DNA of 64,000 bases from Typha latifolia. Its lineage: Eukaryota; Streptophyta; Magnoliopsida; Poales; Typhaceae. The DNA is taken from assembly GCA_019914945.1 (NCBI GenBank), contig CM034099.1:6572001-6636000 (forward strand), given 5' to 3'. This document shows, piece by piece, positions 49,985 through 63,469 of this stretch (within the stretch, counting starts at the first letter, position 1; each line of letters starts with the position of its first letter). The notes beneath the pieces were generated by a model that was not told the DNA's origin, ran no database searches, and was given only the letters and a program-made list of their open reading frames with translations. The position numbers and the translations under genes were made by a program.

Positions 49985-52900
49985 TCACTTAAGAAGAGTC
50001 TCCATGGCTTCAAAAAGGAGAGGGGCCATTTCGGGGTTTGGTGTCTTAACTGCACACTTTACATTTGGAACACCAACTGTAGCTGTGAGCTCTATCAATA
50101 ATGGGATTCCTCGAGGGATCTTGGCGGATAGATACAACACATCCTTGTTTGCATTTTTGCGTTTGGCGACAGAAAAAACATTAGAACCAGTCAAATGTTC
50201 GATTGTAGAATCAACACTGTTGATGACTGAGTTCACCAAATCCTTTGTTACTTCATTTGCATCAGGAAGGGATTTCCATGTCTGCAAGTTCCAGGTATAT
50301 GAAAGATGAAATGGTAATTTGGCAATTGGAATAGCAATTAAATGAAAAAAAAAACTTCTCTTTTCTCCTAAACCAGGTGCAGCTTGCAGATACAAAGATT
50401 TTTGAGGATGATAACTAGGAAATACATGTTCGAGTCCCGTAAGGCCACAACTACATGGCATCTAGGAGAGTGAGTAAAAGAGTGTCAGGGAATAACTTGC
50501 GAGATGATGTGTTTCCTGTGCAGGTGGATCAGGGTCTGGGGCATATTACGATTATGCAGATTCGGCATGTGAATGACACTGAATGGACCATCTAAACCCT
50601 AATATAAATGGGTTGGCAACGTGTCAATTAGAACTAAAGGGTCTGCTGTATAGATTCAAAGCAGGCTGCAGCACCTTCAACAAGATCAAAAGAGAACTCT
50701 GAAAAGAACATACTATACTCTGACACAATGATCTACTTGGCAGCAAACATGATCAAGTTTAAGAATTCTTAGGGAAGTTCAAATGTGAGCCAGAGATTTT
50801 ACGACATTGTTGAAACAAATATAATCAGATCCATTATGTGACCTCACCATAACTATTTCCAGGTTAAGCAAATAATGCTTAAAATGCGACTGAACTAGAG
50901 TTACCTACCTCCAGAAAAATTGGACGTTCCATTTTACCATCTTCCACAAAGAGGACATGCAATGAGATTTTATCATTGAAGTACCATACAGGTTGCTGAT
51001 TATTTTTAACTGCCACCTGCAGAAGTGTATTTGGTGGTCCAGGTGAGACATTCTGGAATAAAACCATTGGCAGAAGGGTTTTGGCTGACGCTCCTGGTTG
51101 CAGTGGTGGGATCTATTCAAACATTAAAGAAAATATCAACATTTAGCAATTAATACTTTAGACTTTCTGGAGCTATAGAGAAAAACATCACCTGCAGAGG
51201 TCCACCAGCAGCGAGGCCAAATGTATTCTTGTTAAACTGTATCATGAATCCATCTAACACAATCTGTGAACTATTTTCAAAGAACAAGCTATAAAATATT
51301 TGGCCATCGCACCGGACAAGCTGTGCGCTTATCTGTAAACCTTGACCAGTTGATGAAGGCAGTAATATAGGTGGAGGAGGCCTGCAAGAATAAGTAGTTA
51401 TAAGCTATATGATTTGGAGTTCGTCAACATCTTTAATATCATGGCTACTGCCAAAAGTAGAAGCTGAAAAAATAACACTGGGAGTGAGTATCCTCACCCT
51501 GACATTGTTGTTGGCTCGCCAACCGGTACAATAGCATTATCTAGACCAATCAAATCACCAAGCAAATCTGGAACTGGAGCAGCTGGTGCAGGGGCTGGTT
51601 GCGCTGGCAGCTTTGTTGAAGATTGTGAAACAGTATTCGTGCTAGCAGGGGGTGATGCACCATCAACTACATAGGAGGGCGACTCAGAATACCCTGCTTC
51701 AACCCCATCAGGGTAGTCTTCATCATCTGGTCTTGGCGCAGCTGACTTCGCACGGCTAACAAATGTATCTGGAGGCTTATGATAAACAGAAGAAAGCGTA
51801 GCAATATTCGCAAGGAGCTCATCAAGAACAGAAGGATCTAAGAGGTTTGAATCATCACTGATCACTGGCTTTTCTGCTAGGACAACATCTTTTGCAGCCT
51901 GAGAAAAGAAACAGGCATAAGCGAGCAAATAATAGTGAACCAATATCTATCATCCTAGGAACATTATACCTCAGGATCTGTAGAAAGAAGTCGCCAGTAT
52001 ATATATGCTCGATCACGCAGATCAGGATTGTCCGTCTCCACAGTGGCATTATTCAGAACAGCCTGCAGGATATAGCTAATGCAAATTAGGACAGAAGACA
52101 CCAGGAAAACTGATTTTAGATTATTGATGAACCTTCAGAGAATGGTTATGGAATCTTATGGATAAAAACCTTTCATGTATTGTGCAACATAATAAGAACC
52201 CTATCCTGGTCATAAACACTAATTACAGATAAAAGAACTTTATTCTGGCATCAACAAGGCCATTACAAAGAGAAAGAGAGAAGAAAGACCATAAACAGTT
52301 CAAAGTCCTCATAATTGTAGATAAGAGAAAAAAGAAACTGAGAAACAATTGTTTCTAAAGGTCTTCCAAACTGTGGAAGGCTGAGAAACAATTGCATCTA
52401 AAGTTTTGCAGTTTGTCAAATTATTTTTAGTAGAAAATCCATCAAGATATTTTTACTAGCTTTACATTTAACTGAAATAGATAAGAGGTTTCTCAACTGC
52501 AGCTAAACACCTCTTTTCATGAAGGGTTACTTCTTCAAACAAAAATGCCTTGATCAAGGGACTGGCACCAAATTTAATGACAGGAAGAAGTCAGATATCA
52601 AGACCTAGTCAATATTTCCGCCAGCTCTCTTGGGTTATTATAAATATCATATGGTCCAGATTTGAACCTTATGTTACTTCCAAGTTGCAACCCAAAAGAG
52701 TGTGATATTCATTATTACAACTAGCAAAAATGGTTTTAATATTCTCCTCCCAATGGAAAAACACCCAAGTCTCATGAACAAAGAGAAAAAAAAGAACAAC
52801 AATATTTAGTCAGCATTACAGCTGATCAATTGAGGAAAAAAACATGTTTGTATCATTTTAGCAGTCATACATTCATACTACCTAAAGGGAAGTCAATGTA

Positions 52901-55900
52901 GATGAAAAGTCAGTGAAACATGAGAAATCTACACAACTGCTTCTAAAACTAATATGTGCACATCGAAGTACCCATAATACTGGAATGCACATTAGATAAA
53001 TTTAGTGCAAAGAAAACTCCCCGTAAAAGGATTACGGAATCTGGTTTTAAGCAACATGAGGAAACAAATAAACAGATAAATGCAGAAACCTGTATCATCT
53101 GCTGTGGCCCTTCCGTCGGCTTCTTGAGAAACAACTTGACAGTTGCTGTGAGCAATTGCAGTTGCACTAGCGCAGGCTCTTCTGGAAAACTTTCTAGAAA
53201 GCTCTCAAGGAGCTCATCAGCATTATCAATTCTTTCAGCATATTCCCCAATTATCCAGATCATTGATGCCTACAGTAAGTAAAGCAGTTCAGCAGAATAT
53301 GAATATGAACATGTGAATGTCTACTTCTGGTAAGAATGTTAAAGCATAGCCAATTACCTTAGCCTCTGGTTCATCTAAAGTATCTAAACTCTCACAAAGC
53401 GTTGCAATGATGGACTCATAGCTGCATGTGAATATTATAATGAAGAATAAGATTGTTAAGTGACATATACAATTTCCAAAACTAAGACGGATATCCAAAC
53501 TCACGTGTTAGGATAGCGTCTAAAAATGTCTTTAATAACAATGATAGCCTCCTGCACAACATAGTTTACTTTGATCTTTATCAGCTCAAGCAGAACACTG
53601 ATGCACCGTTCGGCAGCTCTGTCCAACTTAATGGCACATCTTCCAATTGCACGTACAGCCTTCCTAACAAAATCTACATCTACTTCTGTAGCATACTCTT
53701 TGAACTCCAATAAAACCTGGGAGGAAGCTGTTAGATTCTGAAAAGGAGCCACTGGTGCATATGATCTGCCAGACCAATAATCTCAAAGCTGAATACTGAA
53801 GAAACAATTACCAATCACAACTAAGTGAATACAAAATAAGTTGATTTATAACATTATTCAAGCTTCATGGAAATTCACATATATATATATATATGTGTAT
53901 GTATGTATGTATGTATATATGTATGTATGTATATATGTATGTATATATATATATCAAGCACTTGTTATTACATGATGGCAAGTACTTACTCAGTATTCTT
54001 AACAGCAGGCACACCAGGCCCTCGAGTGTTCTTGGAACATGTAAAATTCTAAACAACACTTGACAGAGCTAGAATACAACAGGTGCATCACGCAATTGTC
54101 GGATCAATATTCTTGAAAAATTATTGCAGTCACTGCCAGGAGAGCAGTAAGGAAAATGACGCAAATAATGATATAGAAAGCTATGCCAACAAATTACACA
54201 TCACAAAATGTTTGATAGCATCGAAACTTTTCAAGTTCACCTAAAAATTGACCTGAAATCAATCCTCCAAAATCGATTATCCAAGAAGTACAAAAAAGAA
54301 GAAGCTGTTCAAACTGAGACATAAAGAATAACCAAATTTAAAGGCCTAACCATGTGGCAAACATGCATAGCAGCAGGAGATAGAGAGAGGAAGAATGATA
54401 AGCAGAGAGAGTAAAGTGTACAACATTGCATTTTGAACAAACCTTTTTTCTATACAAAGAAAAGAATTTTTTTAACCATGAATCCATGACCAAATTAAAT
54501 CTCTATGAAGTTATAATCTGTACCTGATCTATGTTCCTGTCTGAGGCAAGCTTTATCATAATCTCCAATTTCTCCATCTTAACATAAACTGGATCATTAT
54601 ACTTGCAAAAGAAAACCTATTCCATATTTTCAGGGGAAAATAAAAATCAGAAAACATGAACTTCAGAGGACAACGATAAGCTCGATAAGAAAGAAATAAC
54701 TATTTGATTCACCTTAATTTCATGTGCAAGTATAGTAGGCCGCTTTTGTACAATGAGATTGATATTGCGCAAGGCTACATACTGTATTTCAGGTTCTGCA
54801 GACAGAAGAGTTACAAGAGGGGGTGCCATTTTCTTGCAAAGGTTTCGGACAAGATCAGTACTAGTAATAAGTTCCATTTGTTGAAGGATCATCTGCAGAA
54901 ACAGAAATAACATGAAGTGTGAAAAGACAAATTTACTCAACGAAGAAGTGAATCTTAAGTCTTAAGCCTTAAGTCTTACAGCTCATTCCTACCACTCAAA
55001 GACATTTTATATTTCTTGTACAGCATTCAGAGTTCCCAACACATGAAAAAATGAAAATGAATCTTAGTTCTTTGAATTGTTCACTTATGTTCCAAGTATC
55101 TAACTAAGGAGCTATATTGATACTTCTGGTTTGCACTAAAAACAAAATTTTGAAGATGTAGTTCCATTATTCCATCTTCCAGAATCTCTCATTTAGTAAG
55201 TTTCTTATTTATATCTTCCTGCACTATGCAAGTCTTCCAAATTGTAGGTTTTCTTTTTTCTCATTTATGCCAGAGAATACCTCATGTATGCAGGAAATTT
55301 CTACTCTGAGAAGAAAAGCACTAGCAATTTCACTAGAAATGCATTCCCAACTAATATCATTACATACTGCCGTAGTTCTGAATCTATATATCCTAATTTC
55401 TGTCTTCAATTTCTTTTTCTGTTTTTTTGATGGTACCATTTACTACCTACTATGAAGCATGAACACATAAATGAGTGACTGATCACCTTCTCATAGGAAT
55501 CTTGTGTCCTACAAAAGAATCTATTTCAGAATTGAAGTTTGACATGAAGTTCCATCATAATTACTATGTTGTTACTTATTACAGCAAAGTCACATCACTT
55601 TGCAATGCATCGGTGACTTTTGCGAGTAACAGCTGATTGAATTCAATTTAGATACTTACGAAGATTATAATGTGATAAGTATACGAAACGATTCCTTCAA
55701 GATCTGGATTTATTGAAGGAAGCATTTCGCACAACCGAGGAAAAATATTCACCAAATAATTTTCCGTAGTCAGAAAATTACGAAACCAAGTAGAATCGAT
55801 CTGTAACTCCCTCGTCTACGTTTTTCGTATTTACGCCCTTCGCAGATTCAAACTGCAACTAGGATGAAAACACGATATATTGCAAATGATGGTGGTGGTG

Positions 55901-58900
55901 ACAGGTGGAGTGGATGTTAGAGTTATGGATGATAATGGAGATGAGGGTGGATGGTTGATGTTGTTTAAGAGATAAAGACGAAGGGGAAGAAGTGGTCGAG
56001 ATCTCAAGAAAGAGGGAGGACTCGACAGACGAGGGAGATTAGAAGTTAGGAGAGACCTTGCTAACGGTAGAAATGGTAGGTTGGTGAAGAGGGAGGAGGA
56101 AGATTAGGGTAAAAAGAATAGAGAAAAGATAGGAGGTAAAAAATCAATAATCCAATAGCATAATGATTTTGGTTGCCATCCACACCTTTATAGAGGCTAG
56201 CCAACAAACTAAAATACAATTATTAACCCTAATTCTAGAAGATTCCTGCCGATCGCGTTTGAACGCATATTTTGCGTTCTCTATTTTTGCGAACCTGATG
56301 CAGGCGTTTGCAAGGGCGTTCAAACGTGACTTAAAAGAATTTTATTTTAATAAAAATAAACAACTAATACAATAAGAAAAGACCCTAACCAAATGTATTA
56401 GAATGCCTTCTGTTTATACACCTAGATGTCAGAAGAAGAATCAACACTTTCATTGATGTGCAATTCAGGTTAGATAATTAATGGAGTGCCAAACAGAGAA
56501 GTCTTTGTTTAAATCTGTTCCCAATAATTTTGCTGTAATTTCCATCACCCATGTGGCAACATCTTAATATTCAGCATAATTGTAAGCTTAATACTTAGTC
56601 TTCATCACAATAGAGGACCAGAAAAAGACAAAATAATCATCTTCAATGTAGTCTTTTTTCTGTTAAGTGGATTAGTTTCCTTGCGATCTTACTAATAACA
56701 AAGGTTGTGCTAAGATCCAGGAAGCTTATCATACCTTGACAGCAGAAAGAACAACCGCACAGTTTGCATGTTGCAGACGTGGGGTAACCCTCTCCACTAT
56801 ATTTTCAGCTTCACGAGCATCATCTGCTTTATACCTTGATAAGGCATCCAAAACAAAAACCTGACCCCATCTGCAGGACAACAGCAAAAGTTATGAGATG
56901 TTTCATCAAAGATTGAACCATCCGAACAGGAGAAGAAAAGAGATAATCTTTTGCAGAATCTAATTCTTATTACTAACCAATTTTAAGTGGATAATCTGAC
57001 AGATATCAAGCATAGTACACTAGTAAAGGAACATACATATCCATGCATATTGACCTATGTTTAAAAATCAAGGTCCAACTGTCCAAGCACCAACTCAAAC
57101 AATTGGGGACAATTTTCAGGAACTAATTCTGAGGAAGTATGCTCTCATGATCATAGATTGACATTTAATTTTCAATTTAAGAGAGTTGTTTATGAAATCT
57201 TGTACCTAGAGTCATGAGAGTAGAGTACTTGACGATATTCAAATGTAATAATCTGAATTATATATAATTTTCTTAATTAGAAAAGTACCCAGGTGCATGA
57301 GGCTCCCACCAACAAGTTTGAGAGGCCAAAATGTAAGAAACCTTATGCCTTTTTTCTTCAAGTAGAGAAGGTGCTTCTGTGTCCTGAAGCCAAGCTCCTA
57401 AAGTGAATAGTAGCAAGAAGACAAGACTTATAATTACTAAGTGAACCCTCATATATGATTTCTCTGTCATCAAATGCTGGAAAGAAAACCAACAATGTCC
57501 ATCAACATAAAGACACAATTGAGACAGTTACATTTATGGACTGTAAGATGGTTTTCTAGCACAACATTGTTTATTTAGACTTTTTATTATCGCCCAACCG
57601 ATACAAAGGCTTTTTTCCTCTGTTCAATACATAATGACTGAGGCCAACTTTGGTTGGTTAATCCGATCAGTTCATCGATGGTCAGCAATTCTTTTTCCAT
57701 TATGTCACTAGTAATTTATGAACGATTAGAAGAGGATAAGTTACATGAAAATCAGCTAAGATAAATTGGATATGTCTAGCAGAATCTATCTAGTGCATCA
57801 GCACGGAGGAATGCTTTCAATTAAGCAAAAGGTGTCTTGAGAGGGAGGGGAAGACCAAAAACATGAGAAGAAGTTGTACAAGGAGCATCATAGTACTTGA
57901 TTTGAATAGGCCTTTGCACTAAATAGAGATGCATGGACCAAAAGACATGTAGCCCAAATAGTTGGGTCAACATGCCTATTTATAATCAACTTTCATCATT
58001 TGTGCTTTCAATACATCCCATGAGGGCCATGACATATTCTTTGACAAGAAATGTCTAATCTCTACATAGGCTAGTATGAATGTAACACCAGTATAAAAAA
58101 AGGGCTCATGTTACATGAGCGTTTTCGGGTTCGACTCCAATGATATCAGTTTAATTGGAACATTATTAAGTTCTCACTTCTCTCTAAAAAACAAATAAAA
58201 GAACACCCGTATAACACACACTTAACTGTTCATCATCCCCTTTCTCTCTCTTGCTCGTTTGATGGCTCTAATGGAGCTAGGGAGATTAATCTGAAGTGTT
58301 CGACATGTGGTTCTCGTTGTCAAAGCATTTGCCGAATCTTGTGGGCCCTACCAATTGACCCCTCAATAAGTCCTCCTTCCCTCTAGTTAATTTCTCTAGC
58401 TTCATGTGTGTAGTCGTATTGCCTTCATTTAGTGTTTTCCACTCCATTGGCAAATTCGCCAGTGCGGCAGTAGTGTCTCGGTCTGAGGAGTTTCGCCATA
58501 GGGAACTCTTTCCCTAGGTACTCCTTAAGGGAATTCTAGGTCCGCAAGGGAGGCTATACTAGTAGCCTCCTGCCGCCAGATTCTCGGCTTGTCTCCAATC
58601 TCCTTCGTCGCTCCACTCTATGAGTAGTAGACGTGGGTGATATCTGTATGGACCCTTGTAGCTCTGTTGGATGATTTGGACCTTCCTATGGTCACCGGCC
58701 ATTTACGAGTGTTGTCCGATTGTTGGCGGCAGCCCTGATCGACAAACTAGTTTTATGGTCATGTTTCCTTCATCTTTCTCTTCCTATTGGTGTGATTCCT
58801 TGGGTCGGCTGATATGTAGACAACACCGGTGGTGGTGGTCAACAACAGTCGGAGTTATGTAGTGATGTTGGAGTTAGGGATATGGATTTACGATGGGGTT

Positions 58901-61900
58901 CTTGATCTAATAGCCATAGATAATTGATCACATGCAGTATGACTGGGCATATATGGGTGACATTACTGTTAGGTAACTACTCTCCTGATTGAGATTGATG
59001 TTAATGCTTTATTATGGTTTTGATGCTTTATGTGAGCTTGATTTGATTATCATGGGTAGTGATGTATGATGGGTCCCTGAATGGATATTGTTGACCTAGT
59101 ATATTAAAAGTACTTATTTGTCGCTTTTCTTAAGCTTTCATTATCCTAATTATCATATATTTTATCACTTATGAGTTATTTTAGATTACACTTGTTAGGT
59201 CTTGTGCTCAGCACCTTTGATGGATCCCTTTTATAGATTTAGAGGAGGTTGACATTTTGAGCAAGGTGTCGCTGTTTCCAATTGGACTTCAAGTATATTT
59301 CTACCTCTGTCTTTTTGAGCTCAATGTGTTGTAGCCCTTTTGTGTACATCTACATCTTTAGAATTATTATGGATATATGTTATTCTAGAAGCTTGGTTTT
59401 GTACGTTTGAACTTTCCTTGCTTGGTTTATTTGGTACATTTGACTTTATCTCTTGCACTATGTGGAAAATTTGGCTACCAAGTCACGTGACAACCACATG
59501 AAGGGTATGTGTAACTGGGTAGGTATTTCAACAAGAAGGCTAGAGCACACAACATTCTAAACTCATCATAAGACAACACAAATAACAGCGCAGAAAATGA
59601 GATTGTACTTCACAGCCTATGAATAGCTTTATAGCACTGGTTACTAGCATACCATAGATGGATGTACACACATACACCCGTGACCTGTCTATAACTACTA
59701 GTCACTGAGGTGAACTGTACTGTATGACTGTACTTTCCTTAGTAATATCAGATATGCAGAAAGGTGCAAACTACAAGCAGAGAAGGTCTAAGAACTTCAA
59801 ACAAAGTAATAGAAGAAGAGAAAAGGATTCTAGAGTAAGATTATGCCAATATATGGACTAACATAGCTAATCATTTTTTTTATGAACTTTGTACTGATAT
59901 CTTAGATGGAAAAGAGTTAATCTATATATTTTTGAAAATGCACATGAGCATGAATAAATAGTGTGCGATAAAAGTAAGATTGCAAAATTTAAGACTATCA
60001 TAGAATATATATATATATATATATGTAAACTTACTCGGTACATTCATTCAGAGCAGTCAGAAGCTTTGAAAGTGTATGACTGGTAATCTCAAAGATTGGT
60101 TGCATGCTATTTTCTTGAATTTCAGCAAGTGCTGCAACTGCATTTGCTACTACCATTGGATTATTGTCAGATATCAAGTCTTTGAGAGTCTCTAAGAATC
60201 CTCTATCTTCTACTAACTCAGAATTTATGTCATAAAGTTTAGCTACACATATAGCCGCTGTCTTTCGAACATAAGGATCATCATCCTGTATGATCAGTTT
60301 GAAACTCAAATAGTTAATAACAGTTAAAGATGATAAAGTATGCTGGTGTTGTTAATTCGAATTAAGCTTGTCTAACAAAAAAGTAACTATAAAGAGAATA
60401 CATATTTCAATATAAATCAGAAGGTGTTGCAGTTAACACAAAAGATTAACAAATAGAGGTGCTGAAAATTGATTAAAGAGAAGAGCCAAAGTAATAACAG
60501 AAGCAACAGAAAGAAAAGGAGACCTTGAGACATCTCTGGAGGGGATCACACAAGTATTCTGTAATCTTGTCAACACGGATGCAGCCCATTGTCCTTACAG
60601 CCAAAGCACGAATCAGTGGATTTGGATCTTGCGAGTCCTGGAAAATAGCTTGTTTAATTAGAATTTTTTAATGATCTTATTAAATATTCAGGAAAAGCTT
60701 GCTTAAAATATTAACATCATGATTCCAAGAAGTTGCCAAGTTCAAGAATTACTGAAAATTCATCTATCTTCCCAACTCCACATGAAAGCAACCCATCAAA
60801 GCTAGCAAACTATTGAAGCTGAATCACAGAACTACCCAGCCAATAAAGTCAGTTGTTACCAGGCTAGGTTTCAAATCACATGTAGCAATCCTAGCATGAC
60901 CTCTGCTGTAATTTCAATGGGCTATATCCAACAGTCCCCTTGATTTAGACATAGCATATCATCATTAAATACTGAGGGAAATCTTCAACATGATTACATA
61001 TGATGAAAGCCTGGTAGCATGATTTTTGCTGGTAAATTCTAAAAAATATATTTGAGCATCCAAGGTCTTGATCAACCTTGCAAAATGCAACAATCCAGTA
61101 CCTTTTAAATGCAAAAACTGAAGATATCATGAACATCGTCTTCTGACTTGCTAATGGCATATGGCTACAGCTAGGACAAAAGTTTGAATTGAAGTTTTGT
61201 GCTTGCAAAAAAAGGAATCTTTAACATAATCTTCTAAGAGACAATAATCTTCTTTCTTGATTTTGCTTTGACTATCAAATTCATCCTCTAGGCATGTAAC
61301 GCTAATGAATGTGAAATAAGTTTACCTACTCTTTTATCCCTTATTTTGCAAGGCAAATTAATCAGTTTAGTCAAGTATAAACTCTAGACCAACTTTGTCT
61401 TAATCCATTTAATAATGTACGAGCATTTAGCAAGTAAAGTTCTCATTTTCAACTTTAAATATTTAGGCCTTATCTCATATGCATGGCTGAAGATAAATAA
61501 CAATGAGAAATGAACTTACGGAAACAAAAAATTGATAGATAACCTAAATAAGAAGTAGCATTAGATCATATTGGAGCAAGTATAGTTTGTACCTTCACGA
61601 ATGTATTTACTGCAAGTATGGCAAGATCAGGTTGACTTTTAGCATAGTTTATGAGATATAAATAGACAAGTTTCTTCAACTCCAAATTTTCTGTTTGCAT
61701 GCAGTTCACAACATCTGTGAACAATGATGATACATCTTTTCCAACAGTCATCGCAGCGATTACCTTCTTTACAGCATCTTTCTTCTTATCCTACAGAACA
61801 GTTGAGCACATGTAAGCTCAAGCATCCTAGATAAAGCAGTCTCATTAATATTTAATAATATGAAATTAAACAGTCTAATGGATGGTACAGAACACAGTAA

Positions 61901-62189
61901 GCAAAGCAAGGGCCATAGCTAGAACTTCTAATATTGCCTAGAATGAGTCCATGATGAACTATCCAGAAATTTCCATGGCAAAGGATAGGACACGTTGACT
62001 AGAATGATGACGCGATGGAAATGATCACATTAAATAATAATGCATGATATACATTGTTTGGATCATTGTCTAACAACTTAAAATTTTGAATCAATTATTT
62101 ATCTATCATAGTATCAGAGCTTTTTCTTTTTCTTTTTCTGGATGCCATGAGTCCAATCCTCATTAAAATCTAATTAAATTCTATTTTCG

Positions 62190-62231
<42 letters not shown>

Positions 62232-63021
62232 GTTCATGTTTAATGTATAAGGGCCAGACATGAAGGGGCTGTGTGTTAAGGCTAATTTATATTTTGATTT
62301 TTCACTATGCTATCTAACAACTTTTGGGCCATTGGGTATCTGACAACTAACACTTTTGGACCATTGATTATCTAACAGGGAATACCAACATTATTTCTCC
62401 CTTTGTTAGCAAAAGTTTATTCGGCAGATCCAAAGGGTAGCTAGCTTGCTAAATGCAACAAATAGCTTTTGGGGAGAACTAGGTTCCATTGCAAATTTTG
62501 AATACATTCCTTAAGACATATTCTTAATTTAACTTACTTCATTCGTATTTATTTCCGCCTCAAAGCATCAATTCTTTACAAAAAAAGGACTTACAAAAAC
62601 AAGAACCGCATTTCTTTCATGAGCAATAATTTATCGATAAAAGCGAACCACACGAATGATCATTATATCATGTCTTCGCAAAATAGAACAGCATATGGAA
62701 TCCTAATTATACGAGTCAGATTCATTCTTTCTCAAACCAATAACCTTGATTGCTTCCAAGGAATATAAAGTAGCCCAACAATCACAGCCTCAAAAGTTTG
62801 AGATCTTAAAAATGTGAATGGCTATATGGAACTGCGAGATATGCACATCTGGATCGGTCTGTTGTACGAGTATGAAAACAAAACCTAGCGGATCTAAAAG
62901 AAGAGGGTTCAAAGGGGAGAGAGAACGAAGAAACCTTGTACTGGGAATTGAGCTCCTCCTTGAGCTCAGGGATCTCCCCCTTCTTGGTTGTGGAGAAGTA
63001 CTTGGAATCGTGCCCGCTCAT
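49985..63021 (-). CDS. Beta-adaptin of AP-1/AP-2 clathrin adaptor complexes
   Basis: Fifteen exons on the minus strand (63021-62935, 61790-61593, 60637-60524, 60285-60035, 56870-56735, 54892-54713, 54616-54524, 53716-53505, 53421-53358, 53269-53090, 52062-51970, 51898-51498, 51381-51192, 51112-50909, 50281-49985) sum to 899 residues, normal for plant beta-adaptin. It is a large subunit of clathrin adaptors at the trans-Golgi network or plasma membrane. The N-terminal trunk (about 1-580) is HEAT-like, with [36 protein letters not shown] and FRRYPNTYES. A Pro/Ala-rich hinge follows, containing the clathrin-box-like [16 protein letters not shown]. The ear domain has [13 protein letters not shown] and ends [19 protein letters not shown]. 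Introns are large (up to 3.2 kb) and carry repeats. Confidence 0.95.
53878..53955. repeat. (TA)n/(TGTA)n microsatellite in a beta-adaptin intron
   Basis: Alternating AT, GTAT and ATGT units lie in the intron between the exons at 54616-54524 and 53716-53505. Open frames here on both strands are artefacts of the repeat. Confidence 0.9.
55655..56385 (-). mobile_element. Probable solo LTR (copia-like) in a beta-adaptin intron
   Basis: The block differs in composition from the intron around it. Read on the minus strand it has a TATA-like CTATAAAGG (about 56195), then a pyrimidine-rich stretch, and a terminal region with CGTAATTTTCTG/ATTATTTGGTG and CTTATCA. This is the order of an LTR promoter and R/U5. 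No coding sequence, primer-binding site or second LTR is visible. The boundaries are approximate and I saw no clear target duplication. Confidence 0.4.
56871..60034 (-). other. 3.2-kb beta-adaptin intron with decayed sequence
   Basis: The longest intron of the gene. The portion 58240-58900 is GC-richer than the rest and includes short broken open frames, suggesting an old insertion that I cannot classify. A (TA)n tract at 60008-60024 sits close to the donor at 60034. No intact gene is inside. Confidence 0.45.
62196..62226. repeat. (TA)n microsatellite in beta-adaptin intron 1
   Basis: About fifteen TA units lie inside the first coding intron (61791-62934). Confidence 0.9.
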
Positions 63022-63223
63022 CGTTCCTTCGCCGTTGTCTTCTCCGATTTGGGACAACTCTCGCAGTCTCCCTCCTCTTCTTATTAACACGGGGGAAGGA
63101 CTTCTCGATCTAATAACCTTTGCGCAGCTGAGAAAGGAGGAGAAGTCGGCATTTTGGAGTGAAATTTCACGGACTCTTTCTCGTTTCGGGCGACCGCTAT
63201 TCTACTATTCCTTCCCCCTTTCG

Positions 63224-63232
63224 CTTTTATAG
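63224..63232 (-). promoter_or_regulatory. TATA box candidate for beta-adaptin
   Basis: CTATAAAAG read on the minus strand lies about 205 bases before the ATG at 63021, giving a leader of roughly 170 bases. It fits a single-exon leader. Confidence 0.45.
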
Positions 63233-63469
63233 TCATTACTCCTTTTTCTACAACTGAACTCGGCAACGGCTTTGCATAAAAGGTCGTGCTTTTATCCATA
63301 TATTCATTAATTACTGTTAATGAAAATTGAATTATTAATGAATACATATACATATAAATTTTACATATAAGTTTCCTTGGACTCGTTGACCCAAAAAAAA
63401 AAAAAATGTTTCATTAAAAATTGCATGTTGTTTCCCTGCTGCATAGATGGGATTCACTTTTATCATATG

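Noticed and set aside
50420..50440. GTTCGAGTCCCG resembling a tRNA B box
   Set aside because: No matching A box, acceptor stem or cloverleaf could be formed, so no tRNA or SINE is called.
53865..54059. Open frames on both strands with Tyr/Ile or Cys/Met/Tyr-rich repeats
   Set aside because: They are translations of the TA/TGTA microsatellite in a beta-adaptin intron.
58126..58142. GGGTTCGACTCCAA resembling a tRNA B box
   Set aside because: No A box at the right distance and no foldable tRNA; perhaps a SINE trace but not supportable.
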